This document shows positions 42,019 through 51,131 of a stretch of 64,000 nucleotides of DNA, piece after piece. Position 1 is the stretch's first letter; every line of letters begins with the position of its first letter. Under the pieces are notes generated by a model. That model was not told the origin of the DNA. It was given only the letters and a program-made list of their open reading frames with translations, and did no database searches. The DNA comes from Desulfofustis glycolicus DSM 9705 (GTDB lineage: Bacteria > Desulfobacterota > Desulfobulbia > Desulfobulbales > Desulfocapsaceae): NCBI RefSeq assembly GCF_900130015.1, contig NZ_FQXS01000019.1, positions 42,345 through 106,344 of the forward strand. Direction: 5' to 3'. Both the position numbers and the translations under genes were made by a program.

Positions 42019-43245
42019 ATGCCGGTTTACGAATACGAAGCGCTGCTCGAAAACGGGAAGAAGAGCAAAGGGGTGGTCGATGCCGAAAGTGAGACCGCGG
42101 TACGTGTACGTTTGCGCGGTGAGGGGAAGTATCCGGTATCGATTCGGCTGACCAAGGCACGGATCGACCAGGCGGACGGCGGCGGGCTTGGCCGGCTGCA
42201 CTTGTTCGAACGGGTCAAGCCGGTCGAGATTCACCTGTTCACCCGGCAGCTGGCCACCTTGATCGGCGCCGGAATTCCGCTTGATGCGGCGCTCGGCAGC
42301 ATCGTCGAGCAGTGCGAGAACCCGGCCTTGAAGCGGGTCACGGTGCAGCTCAAGGAGTCGGTGAGCGAGGGCGAGCCGCTGAGCCGGGCGATGCAGCGTT
42401 TCAACCGGCTTTTTCCCAACATGTATATCAATATGGTGCGAGCCGGCGAGGCCTCGGGCGGGCTCGACCGGGTGTTGTCCCGGCTGGCCGATTTCAGCGA
42501 GAAGCAGGAAGCGCTCAAGGCGCGCCTGCGGGCGGCGTTGATCTATCCGCTGTTCATGGCCGTGATCGGGGCCGGCATCCTCTTTATCCTGATCACCTAT
42601 ATCGTACCCAATATTACCCGGGTATTCGATGAGATGGGCCAGGTCTTGCCGCTGCCCACGGTGGTGTTGATCGGCCTGAGCTCAATGCTGCGAGATTATT
42701 GGTGGCTGCTCGTGGTGGCGCTGCTTGGCACTTTTTTCGCTGGTAAAATGCTGGTTCGGCGGAAAACGGGCAAATCTATCTGGGATATGGTAAAATTAAG
42801 AGTTCCGGTATTCGGCCCGGTGGTGCGCAAGGCCGTGGTGGCGCGCTTTTCTTCGACCATGGAAAGCCTGCTCGGCAGCGGTGTGGAGATCATCCAGTCA
42901 CTGGAGATCGTCAAGCGGATCATCGACAATACCCACGTTTCCGCGACGATTGACCGGGCCATCGAGGATATCAACAGGGGCAAGAGCATGGCCACCGCCT
43001 TGTCCGGTTCGGCCTGGTTCCCGCCGATGTTCGTGCAGATGGTCGCTGTCGGTGAGTCGAGTGGTCAACTCGAGGAGATGCTGGGCAAGGTGGCCGAAGC
43101 GAGCGAGCGCGACGTCGAGTCGGCGGTGCTCGGCATGACCTCGCTGATCGAGCCGGTGATGATCGTCTCGATGGGCGTTGCGGTCGGCTTTATCGTGTTG
43201 TCGATCCTACTGCCGATCTTCGAAATGAATCAGATGATCGGCTAA
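42019..43245 (+). CDS. gspF: Type II secretion inner-membrane protein GspF
   Basis: 408 residues, the usual length. Two repeats of the T2SSF domain, each with a membrane segment: RQLATLIGAGIPLDAALGSIVEQCENPALK with LIYPLFMAVIGAGILFILITYIVPN, and ARFSSTMESLLGSGVEIIQSLEIVKRIIDN with the C-terminal GMTSLIEPVMIVSMGVAVGFIVLSILLPIFEMN. Platform protein that couples the ATPase to pseudopilus assembly. Starts the local secretion group, with no gspE upstream. Confidence 0.95.
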   Translation: MPVYEYEALLENGKKSKGVVDAESETAVRVRLRGEGKYPVSIRLTKARIDQADGGGLGRLHLFERVKPVEIHLFTRQLATLIGAGIPLDAALGSIVEQCENPALKRVTVQLKESVSEGEPLSRAMQRFNRLFPNMYINMVRAGEASGGLDRVLSRLADFSEKQEALKARLRAALIYPLFMAVIGAGILFILITYIVPNITRVFDEMGQVLPLPTVVLIGLSSMLRDYWWLLVVALLGTFFAGKMLVRRKTGKSIWDMVKLRVPVFGPVVRKAVVARFSSTMESLLGSGVEIIQSLEIVKRIIDNTHVSATIDRAIEDINRGKSMATALSGSAWFPPMFVQMVAVGESSGQLEEMLGKVAEASERDVESAVLGMTSLIEPVMIVSMGVAVGFIVLSILLPIFEMNQMIG

Positions 43246-43373
43246 CAGAAACTCGCTTCCTGGGCGGGCAATCGAACCGAACAATGCGCATCTTAATCAT
43301 AACCGGTTTAGGAAACCGATTTTCATATACATAAGATCACGGGGTTTTTAACCCCGTTGAGAGGTAACCAGCC

Positions 43374-45788
43374 ATGATGAGAATCTGCCGGTTGATGGTG
43401 ACGATGACGGTCTGTGCGGTCCTCGGTATGCCCGGTTTGGTTTTTGCAGACCTGGCGCCCAATGGTGACTTCGGGCAAAACGGCATGGTCCTGACCAAAC
43501 TTGGTCTCGGCAGCGACGAAGCGGCGGCGATAGCGGTGCAGGAGGATGGCCGGATTGTCGTCGCCGGCTCGACCGATACCGGTATCGATAGGGATATGGC
43601 CGTGGTGCGGTATCTGCCCAGCGGCGAGGTCGATCCCGATTTTCTCTTTTCGGCAGGCCGCCTGATCGGCCCGGAACTCGGTGATGATGGTGTCAAGGCT
43701 CTGACGGTGCTGGACGACGGCACACTGATCCTGGCCGGATTTATCACCGAATATGACCGTACATCGGCGGTGCTGGTCAAGCTTCTGGCCAACGGGCAGC
43801 TCGATTACCGCTTCGGTGAGCAGGGTGTTGCCGTTGCCCCGGTCGGCGGAGTGGATACGCAGTTTCAGGATATCCACCTGATGACCGACGGGAAGATCGC
43901 CGCCGTCGGTTCCGTCGTATCCGGCGAGACCGCCCAGCCGCTGGTTGCACGCTTTTCACCGGACGGTTCGCCAGATCAGGAGTTCGGCGATGGTGGTCTG
44001 CAACGCGTCGAGACGGTTTCCGGAGTTCTGCACGCGGTGACGGCGGACGATGCCGGCAACCTGCTGGCCTGCGGCTTTGCCACGGATGACGGGCAGAGAA
44101 ACGGCTTGCTGCTGCTTCGTCTGACTAACGGACAGCCGGACGCCACGTTTGGTAGCGAGGGCATGGTCGTTGTCTTTAACAGCGAGGAACAGATCATCGG
44201 CCACGATCTGGCGCTGCAGCAGGACGGCTCTCTGGTGATCGCCGGTGAGGTGGGTGCGGTTGATGGCCGGTGGAGCGTTCTGATCGGCCGGTTTTCCGCC
44301 GACGGCCAGCCGGACCTAACCTTATCCGACGATGGGCTGCTCGTCCATGACCTCGGCCAGGATAGCGCCGCTTATGCGGTTGCCGTAATGCCCGACAATA
44401 CCGTAGTTGCGGCCGGATATCGCCAACTCGAAGGTGAAAAGGACACGATTATTCTGACCTTTGATACCAGTCTCGCGCTGCTGGCGACGCCTGAGTCGCC
44501 CACGGCTCCCAAGGATGAGACACCGATTGTCGTCTCTCAGTTGGCAGTGGAGGAGGGCGCCTTTTCCGAAGCAGCGGCCCTCTCCGCTCGCTCTCCGCAA
44601 CAGGCCGATCTGTTGACCACCGCGGTCGCAGGCAGCGACGAGGTCAGCTATGCGATCACTGCCCAGGCCGATGGCACCGTCTACACGGCCGGCTCCTCCG
44701 GCACCGAAGGCGAAACGGCCATCATGGTTGCCGGTTATGCCGCCGCAGACGATCAGACCGCCGACGATGCCCGGGAGACGGCACCGGTCTATTCCACCTA
44801 TTATGCCATCGAGACCACACCGATCACCGTTATCACACGGGTCGGCGCGCTGACCGGCGGTGCCATCACCCAATTGGCAGTCGATACCGAAACGTGCATT
44901 GCCGTCTGCCAGGCCGCCTGCCCCGAAGACGGGACAACAGACTCCGGCACCGACGCCGGGACTGATGCCGGAACGGACAGCGATCCCACTGTCGATGATG
45001 ATACCGATCCCGGTACCGAGTCGACAACCGAGACTGTCAGTTGCGCCGATGCTTGTGTCGAGAGTTGTGCGATCCCAACGGTAACGCAGCGCGGCGTGGT
45101 CTATTCGGTCACGCCCGGCCCTGTCTACACCGATGGGGACGCCACGTCGGATGGTGAAGATAGTGGCGGAGACGATGATGGAGATGGCGTCGATGCCGGT
45201 GACACTTCCGGCGATGATCAGGATGGTGGAGACGCAACAGGGGACCTGACCGACGCCAATCCACTTGGTTCCGGCAACCTGCTGTTGTTCGACGATTACC
45301 TGGTCAAGAAAGGGCAGACCGAGGACGGTAGCGGTGCTGGCGTCTTTACCAGCGAGATCGAGCAGGTCAATCCGCAGACCGTCTACTACGTCCGCGCCTA
45401 TGCTGTGCTGTCCGACGGATCGGTTATCTACGGCAACGAGCTGTTTTTCAAGACCGACGACGCCTGTTTTATCGCCACGGCGGCCTTCGGTTCGATCGAT
45501 CATGTCGCGGTCAGGGCGCTGCGCCTGTTTCGGGATCGCTACCTCAAGCCCTTTGCCTGGGGACAGTCCCTGATTACTGTTTACTACCAAGTCTCGCCGC
45601 CGCTTGCCGAGTTGGTCGCCGCCATACCGCTGCTGCGCCTTGCCGCACTATGGCTGCTGCTGCCGCTGGCGGCCGGCGCGCTGCTGCTTGTATATCTGCC
45701 GGTGGTCGGGCCGTATCTGCTCGTTGCCTGGTGGCTGCATCGTTCCTATCAACCCGCACGCAATCGTGTGCGCATCTGGATGCCATGA
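43374..45788 (+). CDS. Surface protein with delta-60 repeats and CFI-box C-terminal tail
   Basis: 804 residues. Signal peptide ends near FADLAPNGDFG; residues ~26-400 hold several delta-60-like repeats (FGQNGMVLTKLGLGSDEAAAIAVQ, DGRIVVAGSTDTG, FSPDGSPDQEFGDGGL), a beta-propeller type. An Asp/Thr/Gly-rich low-complexity stretch (TDSGTDAGTDAGTDSDP and DDDGDGVDAGDTSGDDQD) precedes the C-terminal CFI box CFIATAAFGS (698-707), then a membrane pass LAALWLLLPLAAGALLLVYL and basic tail. The CFI-box tail is a known sorting-type signal with unknown mechanism. The gene overlaps gspG by 4 bases, so co-expression with the secretion system is strongly implied. Confidence 0.88.
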   Translation: MMRICRLMVTMTVCAVLGMPGLVFADLAPNGDFGQNGMVLTKLGLGSDEAAAIAVQEDGRIVVAGSTDTGIDRDMAVVRYLPSGEVDPDFLFSAGRLIGPELGDDGVKALTVLDDGTLILAGFITEYDRTSAVLVKLLANGQLDYRFGEQGVAVAPVGGVDTQFQDIHLMTDGKIAAVGSVVSGETAQPLVARFSPDGSPDQEFGDGGLQRVETVSGVLHAVTADDAGNLLACGFATDDGQRNGLLLLRLTNGQPDATFGSEGMVVVFNSEEQIIGHDLALQQDGSLVIAGEVGAVDGRWSVLIGRFSADGQPDLTLSDDGLLVHDLGQDSAAYAVAVMPDNTVVAAGYRQLEGEKDTIILTFDTSLALLATPESPTAPKDETPIVVSQLAVEEGAFSEAAALSARSPQQADLLTTAVAGSDEVSYAITAQADGTVYTAGSSGTEGETAIMVAGYAAADDQTADDARETAPVYSTYYAIETTPITVITRVGALTGGAITQLAVDTETCIAVCQAACPEDGTTDSGTDAGTDAGTDSDPTVDDDTDPGTESTTETVSCADACVESCAIPTVTQRGVVYSVTPGPVYTDGDATSDGEDSGGDDDGDGVDAGDTSGDDQDGGDATGDLTDANPLGSGNLLLFDDYLVKKGQTEDGSGAGVFTSEIEQVNPQTVYYVRAYAVLSDGSVIYGNELFFKTDDACFIATAAFGSIDHVAVRALRLFRDRYLKPFAWGQSLITVYYQVSPPLAELVAAIPLLRLAALWLLLPLAAGALLLVYLPVVGPYLLVAWWLHRSYQPARNRVRIWMP

Positions 45789-46267
45789 AAGAAAGCGTTA
45801 AAAAAGAGTGTTCCCGGTTTCACCGCCGGTTGTTGGTCGGGCCCTCGAAGGGTTTTACCCTGATCGAGTTGCTGGTGGTGCTGATCATCATCGGCATCCT
45901 GGCCGGCTATGTCGGACCAAAGATCATGGGCCGGCCGGAAGAGGCGCGGCGGACCAAAGCGGCGCTGCAGATCGGCGGACTGGAGACCGGTTTGAAGATG
46001 TACAAACTCGATAACAGTGTCTACCCGACCACCGAACAGGGACTCCAGGCCCTGGTCGAACCGCCATCCAGCGGCAGACTGCCGCCGAAATGGCGCGACG
46101 GCGGCTACCTCGACGCGCGACGGGTACCCAAGGACCCGTGGGGGAACGATTTCGTCTATCTCAGCCCCGGTCTCAACGGCGATTTCGACCTCAGCTCCTA
46201 CGGGGCGGACGGGGTGGCCGGCGGCGAGGGGGATAACGCCGACATCAACAACTGGGAGTTGGAATAA
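45785..46267 (+). CDS. gspG: Type II secretion major pseudopilin
   Basis: 160 residues from ATG overlapping the previous stop. Prepilin cleavage at PSKG|FTLIELLVVLIIIGILAGYVGPK, and the G-type features YPTTEQGLQALVE, PKDPWGNDFVYLSPG and GEGDNADINNWEL. Forms the pseudopilus that pushes substrates through the secretin. Confidence 0.97.
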   Translation: MKESVKKECSRFHRRLLVGPSKGFTLIELLVVLIIIGILAGYVGPKIMGRPEEARRTKAALQIGGLETGLKMYKLDNSVYPTTEQGLQALVEPPSSGRLPPKWRDGGYLDARRVPKDPWGNDFVYLSPGLNGDFDLSSYGADGVAGGEGDNADINNWELE

Positions 46268-46273
46268 CCCGCT

Positions 46274-46855
46274 TTGCCGATCTTGTTGCATCCCGGCCAC
46301 GCCGACAGCGCAGATGATTGCCGGCGAGGCTTTACGTTGATCGAGCTGATGGTCGTGTTGGTGTTGTTGTCGATCATGCTGGCCTTTTCCATCCCGCGCT
46401 TCCGGGCTACGATTCTCGACGACCCTCTCAAAAAGGCGGCCCGCCAGCTGATCACCCTGATCCGAGAGGCGCGGCAGCGCGCCGCCGTCAGTGATCTCGG
46501 CTGCTATCTCGAGCTTGACATCGAAGGTGGAGCGATCAAGCTGTTCTGCCCCGTTCCGACCCGAACCACCGAGGGGGAAGAGACAGACGGGGATGCAGAC
46601 GATACCGAGGACGGGCCGGTTTTGTCGATCACCGTGTCGGAACCGGTGGCGATCGAATCCATCTTCGCTGCCGACGATGAACGGGTGACGACCGGAACAG
46701 CGGTCCTCTGGATCAATCGGCGCGGCCTGATGGAGCCGTCGATCATCAATCTGAGCGACGGCGACGAGGCCGTCGGCTTGCGGGTTTCGCCGTTTCTGCC
46801 GGCGGTTGAGGTGACCGACCAGGTCATCGTTCCGGACGACAGGGAGTTCCAATGA
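46274..46855 (+). CDS. gspH: Type II secretion minor pseudopilin GspH-like
   Basis: 193 residues, TTG start with short leader; processing at CRRG|FTLIELMVVLVLLSIMLAF. Body has the GspH/FimT fold pattern with an Asp/Glu-rich insert (EGEETDGDADDTEDG). Sits in the normal place after gspG and overlaps gspI by 4 bases. Confidence 0.88.
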   Translation: MPILLHPGHADSADDCRRGFTLIELMVVLVLLSIMLAFSIPRFRATILDDPLKKAARQLITLIREARQRAAVSDLGCYLELDIEGGAIKLFCPVPTRTTEGEETDGDADDTEDGPVLSITVSEPVAIESIFAADDERVTTGTAVLWINRRGLMEPSIINLSDGDEAVGLRVSPFLPAVEVTDQVIVPDDREFQ

Positions 46856-47259
46856 GCCGCGGCTGTACCCTGCCGAACAGAGGGTTCACCTTGCTCGAGG
46901 TGATGGTGGCCATCGCCATCCTGGCCATTGCCTTGACCACCTTGCTCGGCAGTCAGAGCCAGAGCATGCTGGCCGCCGAGCAGGCCGATTTTTCTGCCCG
47001 ATCGGCGTTGCTGGCCCGCGTGAAATTAGCAGAAATCATTGCCGAAGATGACCTGCCGGCCGTCTCTTCCGGCGACTTCGGCGAGCAGTTTCCCGGCTAT
47101 AGCTGGGACGTGGAAATCGATGATCTCGACGTCGGCGACACGGAGTTGCTGGCCGATACCACAGGGCAGCTGCGGCGCATCGCGGTGACGGTGCAGCGGA
47201 CGGACGATAACCGGATCTTTACCTTGCAGCGCGTTGTCGTCAAAGGCGGGCGGCTATGA
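46852..47259 (+). CDS. gspI: Type II secretion minor pseudopilin GspI
   Basis: 135 residues: cleavage at NRG|FTLLEVMVAIAILAIALTTLL, then ADFSARSALLARVKLAEI as typical for GspI. Overlaps gspH and gspJ by 4 bases, with the usual order H-I-J-K. Confidence 0.93.
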   Translation: MSRGCTLPNRGFTLLEVMVAIAILAIALTTLLGSQSQSMLAAEQADFSARSALLARVKLAEIIAEDDLPAVSSGDFGEQFPGYSWDVEIDDLDVGDTELLADTTGQLRRIAVTVQRTDDNRIFTLQRVVVKGGRL

Positions 47260-47939
47260 GAAGCGGCGCCATCGGCCGGCCAACCGGCTTTACGCTGCTC
47301 GAGGTGCTGATTGCCATCAGCCTGTTTGCCATTGCCGTCTCCATCGTTTACGCTCTCTACGGGGCGATGATCTCCGTGGTTGATCGGGTCGAAGAGAAGA
47401 TGGCGCACAACGATCGGATCCAGGTGGCCCTGGAGCGGATCAACCACGATCTGGCGGGTCTGTATCGCGGCGAACGCGGCTATCTGATCGGCCGATCCAT
47501 CGATTACCGAGGTGACGAGCCGTTTCTCGAATTTCTGTCGACCACCCGGCTCGTGTTCGATCCCTCGCAACCGCCGCTGCCGTTGACCCTGATTCGTTTT
47601 TATCTACAGGACGATGATGAGGACACGGCTGTTTTGCTCCGATCGGAATCGCCGATCCTACCGGGCCAGGATGAATATGATGACGTTGAAGGTGTCAAGA
47701 CAGTGCTGTGCCGGGGGCTTGGCGATGTCGAGGTTAGCTATTTCCGGGGCATGGAAGAGCGAGACGAATGGGACAGCAGTTCCGGTACCGCCGAGCAGCA
47801 GGAAAAAGACGAACGGTTCCCGGAGATGGTCAAGCTGGAACTGGTCTTTGCCGACCCGGCCGGCGAGGGGGTCGAGGGTGAGCGCTACCCGGCCGCGGTC
47901 TATCTGCGCCCGGCGCAGCTGACCTTCGAGGGGACGTAA
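47256..47939 (+). CDS. gspJ: Type II secretion minor pseudopilin GspJ
   Basis: 227 residues with PTG|FTLLEVLIAISLFAIAVSIVYAL, then NDRIQVALERINHDLAGLYRG. Pseudopilus tip protein. One base separates its stop from gspK's start. Confidence 0.93.
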   Translation: MRSGAIGRPTGFTLLEVLIAISLFAIAVSIVYALYGAMISVVDRVEEKMAHNDRIQVALERINHDLAGLYRGERGYLIGRSIDYRGDEPFLEFLSTTRLVFDPSQPPLPLTLIRFYLQDDDEDTAVLLRSESPILPGQDEYDDVEGVKTVLCRGLGDVEVSYFRGMEERDEWDSSSGTAEQQEKDERFPEMVKLELVFADPAGEGVEGERYPAAVYLRPAQLTFEGT

Positions 47940-47940
47940 G

Positions 47941-48966
47941 ATGGTCGGCCGTTCCGCGCTGACATATCCGCCCCGAAGCAACCGGGGGATCGCGCTGCTG
48001 CTCGTCGTTTCGGTGATCAGTCTGCTGACGGTTGTTATCGTCCAGTTCGGGCGGTCGATGCGCACTGCCCTGGTCGAGTCGTCCCATTATCAGGATCGCG
48101 CCGTGCTCGCAGCGGCCGTCCAGTCCGGCACCGATATCGGCATCGCGGTGCTGCGGGCCGACCGGGTGGGCGGTGAGGTCGATTCGCTCCTCGAGCCGTG
48201 GGCCCTGATCGGTGCGGAATCGCTGACCATCCTCGGCGGCGATACCGAGTTGCAGTTGACCATTGAAAACCTCGACGGCCGATTACCGATCAACGGCCTC
48301 GTGCCTTCCGGCGGCGGTGGTGAAGGGCAGGGGAGCACGCCGGAGCACTTGCGCGACATGCTGCAGCGGCTGCTGCTCAGCGGTCGCTTTGCCATCGAGG
48401 ACGAAGGCCAGGCCCGGGAAATCGTCGACAGCCTGGTTGACTGGCTGGACAGCGATGACAACGAGTCACCTTATGGGGCAGAAAGCAGTTACTACGAGTC
48501 GCTGGAGAAACCTTACGGGGCCGCCAACACCGAAGTCGAATTCATCGACGAGTTGCTGTTGGTCAAAGGAATCACCGCCGAGCTGCTCTACGGAAATGAT
48601 GAAATGAGCGCGCTGGCAGAGTATATTACAGTGCATGGTGACGGCCGGCAGATTAATATCAATACCGCCCCGGTCGAGCTACTGCTCGCCCTGGACGAGC
48701 GCCTCGGCGATATGGAGGCGGAACTGATCGAGGCCTTCCGGCGAGAGCCGGAAAACGAAGAACTTTTGGCCGATGTCTCCTGGTACCAAACGATACCCGG
48801 CTGGCCTGGAGATATCGTCCTCGATCAGCAATTGTTGACGACCGGCGGCAGCTTTTTCCGGATCATCTCCGAGGCCGTCTACCGGGATGCGCGGATGATA
48901 GCCGAGACGGTCATCCGGCGAGAAAACGAGCAGGAAATGGAAATTCTCTCTTTCAGGATCGACTAA
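47941..48966 (+). CDS. gspK: Type II secretion minor pseudopilin GspK
   Basis: 341 residues. Leader ends NRG|IALLLVVSVISLLTVVIVQFG; lacks the E5 found in other pseudopilins, as expected for GspK. Contains LVDWLDSDDNESPYGAE and the helix-hairpin-helix-like INTAPVELLLALDERLGDMEAELI. Tip of the pseudopilus. Confidence 0.95.
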   Translation: MVGRSALTYPPRSNRGIALLLVVSVISLLTVVIVQFGRSMRTALVESSHYQDRAVLAAAVQSGTDIGIAVLRADRVGGEVDSLLEPWALIGAESLTILGGDTELQLTIENLDGRLPINGLVPSGGGGEGQGSTPEHLRDMLQRLLLSGRFAIEDEGQAREIVDSLVDWLDSDDNESPYGAESSYYESLEKPYGAANTEVEFIDELLLVKGITAELLYGNDEMSALAEYITVHGDGRQININTAPVELLLALDERLGDMEAELIEAFRREPENEELLADVSWYQTIPGWPGDIVLDQQLLTTGGSFFRIISEAVYRDARMIAETVIRRENEQEMEILSFRID

Positions 48967-48969
48967 TTC

Positions 48970-50484
48970 ATGGCCGACACATCGATACTGGCTCTCGATA
49001 TCAGCGATGACGCTGTTGGTGGTGTGCTCTACAGCGAAGGCAAGCGCTCGGCGCCGGCGATCCTGGCAACGCATTTCCGGCAGCTTAATGGTGATACCGA
49101 CCTGGGGACGGCCCTGGCCGAAGTGCTCGACCGTTGCGGGGCACGCGGCAAACGGTGCCTGGTATCCTTCGGCGCGTCGCATTTTCATTACCGCCTGTTG
49201 CACCTGCCGTTTAGCGATCAGAAAAAGGTGCGCAGCGTCCTGCCCTACGAGCTTGAAGACAGCAGCTCCACCAGCGACGAAGATTTCGTCTTCGACTGCT
49301 TGCTCGAAGCCGCTGAAGACGGGGGTACCGATGTCGTCGCGGTCCTGGTCAAGAAAGAGACGATGCGCACCTGGCTCGATCTGCTGCTTACCCACGGCCT
49401 CGACCCGGAACTGGTCACGGTAACCGGCATTCCCGCAGCACAGCTGATCTGCCGTAAACACCAGACCGCCCCGGACGACGGCGTCCTGCTCCACCTAACC
49501 TCCCATCGCTCGCTGCTGATCCTGCTGCAAAAACGCACCATCCGCGCCATCCGGATCTTGGGGTCAGGCTTGGGAGCAACCAAGGGGTCAGGCTTGACAA
49601 GTGGACTTTCTCAAGGAGAAAGTCCACTTGTCAAGCCTGACCCCGCTTTTCCATCCGCCGCCAAACGCCTAGCCATCGACATCGCCAACACCCTGCTAGC
49701 GCTCCAGGTCCCTGATACACAGCGACGCGAACCGTCGATCGGCTTGATCGGTTCGACACCCGCCCAGCAGCAACTGCGCTATGTCCTCGCCCAGGAACTC
49801 CAAGCCGATGTCTTCGACACCGCCTGGCTGCCCTTTGTCGAGATCGACAATCAGAATAAACTGGACGGCCCGTGGCCGCAGGGGTCCCTCGATCAGGCCC
49901 TGGCGCTCGCCTGTTGCCTGCCGAAAGATCGGGAGCGGCTCAATCTGAGGACCGGCGAGTTTGCCCGGCAGGGCGGCGGGCTGTCGCGACCGCTTAAGTT
50001 CGGAGCGCTGGCTGTGGCGGCGCTGCTCTGCGTGGCCGTCTTCTCCCAGGTATTTGACTATCAGACCAAAAAGCAGCAACTGGCAGAGCAGACCAAGCTC
50101 ATCGCCTCGCTCTACGAGGCGACGCTGCCCGACGCCCGCCCCGGCCCCGATCCTCTCAAGGAGCTGCAGGTCAAAGTCAATGAACTGAGGGAGACGGCTA
50201 CTATCGGCACCGGGCATGACCCTTCGGTGAGCATTGTCAAACTGCTCGCCGATATCTCCGGGCGGATCGAGCCGTCGCTGAAGGTCTCGTTCGAGCGCTT
50301 TGTCTATGACCGCAAGACCATCAGGATTCGTGGCCTCACCGACACCTTCAACACCGTCGACGTGATGAAGCAGGCGCTGGAGCAATCGCCGCTCTACTCG
50401 GAGGTCAGCATCGGTTCGGCCAATATGTCGCAAAAGGAGCAGCTCGTTCGCTTCGAACTCAAACTCGACCTCAACGTGCTCTGA
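48970..50484 (+). CDS. gspL: Type II secretion GspL-like assembly protein carrying an in-frame palindrome insertion
   Basis: 504 residues. N-terminal actin-like cytoplasmic part (ILALDISDDAVGGVLY; GTDVVAVLVKKETMRTWLDLL), one membrane segment near 340 (LAVAALLCVAVFSQVFD), and a C-terminal periplasmic ferredoxin-like part. About 31 residues from 198 (GSGLGATKGSGLTSG and KPDPAFP, between RAIRIL and SAAKRLAID) are encoded by a copy of the GGGGTCAGGCTTGAC palindrome plus a partial copy. The insertion keeps the frame, so the protein is probably still made. Confidence 0.85.
   Translation: MADTSILALDISDDAVGGVLYSEGKRSAPAILATHFRQLNGDTDLGTALAEVLDRCGARGKRCLVSFGASHFHYRLLHLPFSDQKKVRSVLPYELEDSSSTSDEDFVFDCLLEAAEDGGTDVVAVLVKKETMRTWLDLLLTHGLDPELVTVTGIPAAQLICRKHQTAPDDGVLLHLTSHRSLLILLQKRTIRAIRILGSGLGATKGSGLTSGLSQGESPLVKPDPAFPSAAKRLAIDIANTLLALQVPDTQRREPSIGLIGSTPAQQQLRYVLAQELQADVFDTAWLPFVEIDNQNKLDGPWPQGSLDQALALACCLPKDRERLNLRTGEFARQGGGLSRPLKFGALAVAALLCVAVFSQVFDYQTKKQQLAEQTKLIASLYEATLPDARPGPDPLKELQVKVNELRETATIGTGHDPSVSIVKLLADISGRIEPSLKVSFERFVYDRKTIRIRGLTDTFNTVDVMKQALEQSPLYSEVSIGSANMSQKEQLVRFELKLDLNVL
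49560..49650. repeat. GGGGTCAGGCTTGAC palindrome, copy 5, inside gspL
   Basis: The complete palindrome spans 49584-49650 (arms GGGGTCAGGCTTGACAAGTG with inner GACTTTCTC-AAGGA-GAAAGTC), preceded by a truncated direct copy of the first 13 bases (49560-49573). Encodes in-frame residues of GspL. Confidence 0.95.
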
Positions 50485-51059
50485 TGACCGGCTCGATTCG
50501 CGCTCAGCTGTCCCGTCTCCGACTGAAGAGCGGTTTTAACCGCCTGGAGAAACGGGAGAAATGGTTCTTGCTGGCCGGTATCGTGTTCGTCGCCGGGTTC
50601 ATCATTATCCAGGGTATTATCGTGCCCTATCTCGGCGCCCGGTCGGCACTGGAGAGTTCGCTGGCCAGAAAGAAACAGGAAGCGCTCGATATGGCCCTGC
50701 TGCAACAGGACTACCGGGAACTCAAGATTCGCCAGGGCGGCATCACCCGGCAGATCGAGCAGCGTCCCGCCTCGTTCAGCCTGTTCAGCTACCTCGAAAC
50801 CAAGGCCTCCGAGGCCGGCATCAGGGACCGAGTAACCTCGATGAAACCGTCGACCAAGGAATTCGAGGATGGTTTCCGAGAGTCCGCTGTCGAGATGGAA
50901 ATAGACATGGTAACCCTGGAACGACTGGTTGATTTTATGACCCGGGTGGAATCGGTGGAAAACGTCGTCGTCACCAAACGAATTGCCATCCAGCAAAGCA
51001 GCCAGCAGCCAGACCTGCTGGACGTTGTCGTAACGATCGTAACCTGGGGTCAGGCTTGA
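50484..51059 (+). CDS. gspM: Type II secretion GspM-like protein with palindrome-derived C-terminus
   Basis: 191 residues. One membrane helix near the N-terminus (WFLLAGIVFVAGFIIIQGII) and a coiled-coil then ferredoxin-like periplasmic part (SFSLFSYLETKASEAGIRDRV, SAVEMEIDMVTLERLVDFM). Its last codons TGG GGT CAG GCT TGA come from a palindrome copy, so the stop codon itself was donated by the repeat. Starts one base before the gspL stop. Confidence 0.85.
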   Translation: MTGSIRAQLSRLRLKSGFNRLEKREKWFLLAGIVFVAGFIIIQGIIVPYLGARSALESSLARKKQEALDMALLQQDYRELKIRQGGITRQIEQRPASFSLFSYLETKASEAGIRDRVTSMKPSTKEFEDGFRESAVEMEIDMVTLERLVDFMTRVESVENVVVTKRIAIQQSSQQPDLLDVVVTIVTWGQA

Positions 51060-51112
51060 CTTGTTGACAAATTGCACGCAATTTGTCAACAAGTCAAGCC
51101 TGACCCCGCTTT
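51046..51112. repeat. GGGGTCAGGCTTGAC palindrome, copy 6
   Basis: Arms GGGGTCAGGCTTGACTTG / complement, inner TTGACAAATTG-CACG-CAATTTGTCAA. Covers the gspM stop codon and ends about 20 bases before the gspC start, which lacks a clear ribosome site. Confidence 0.94.
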
Positions 51113-51131
51113 TCTCGCTTTTTGAAATAGT

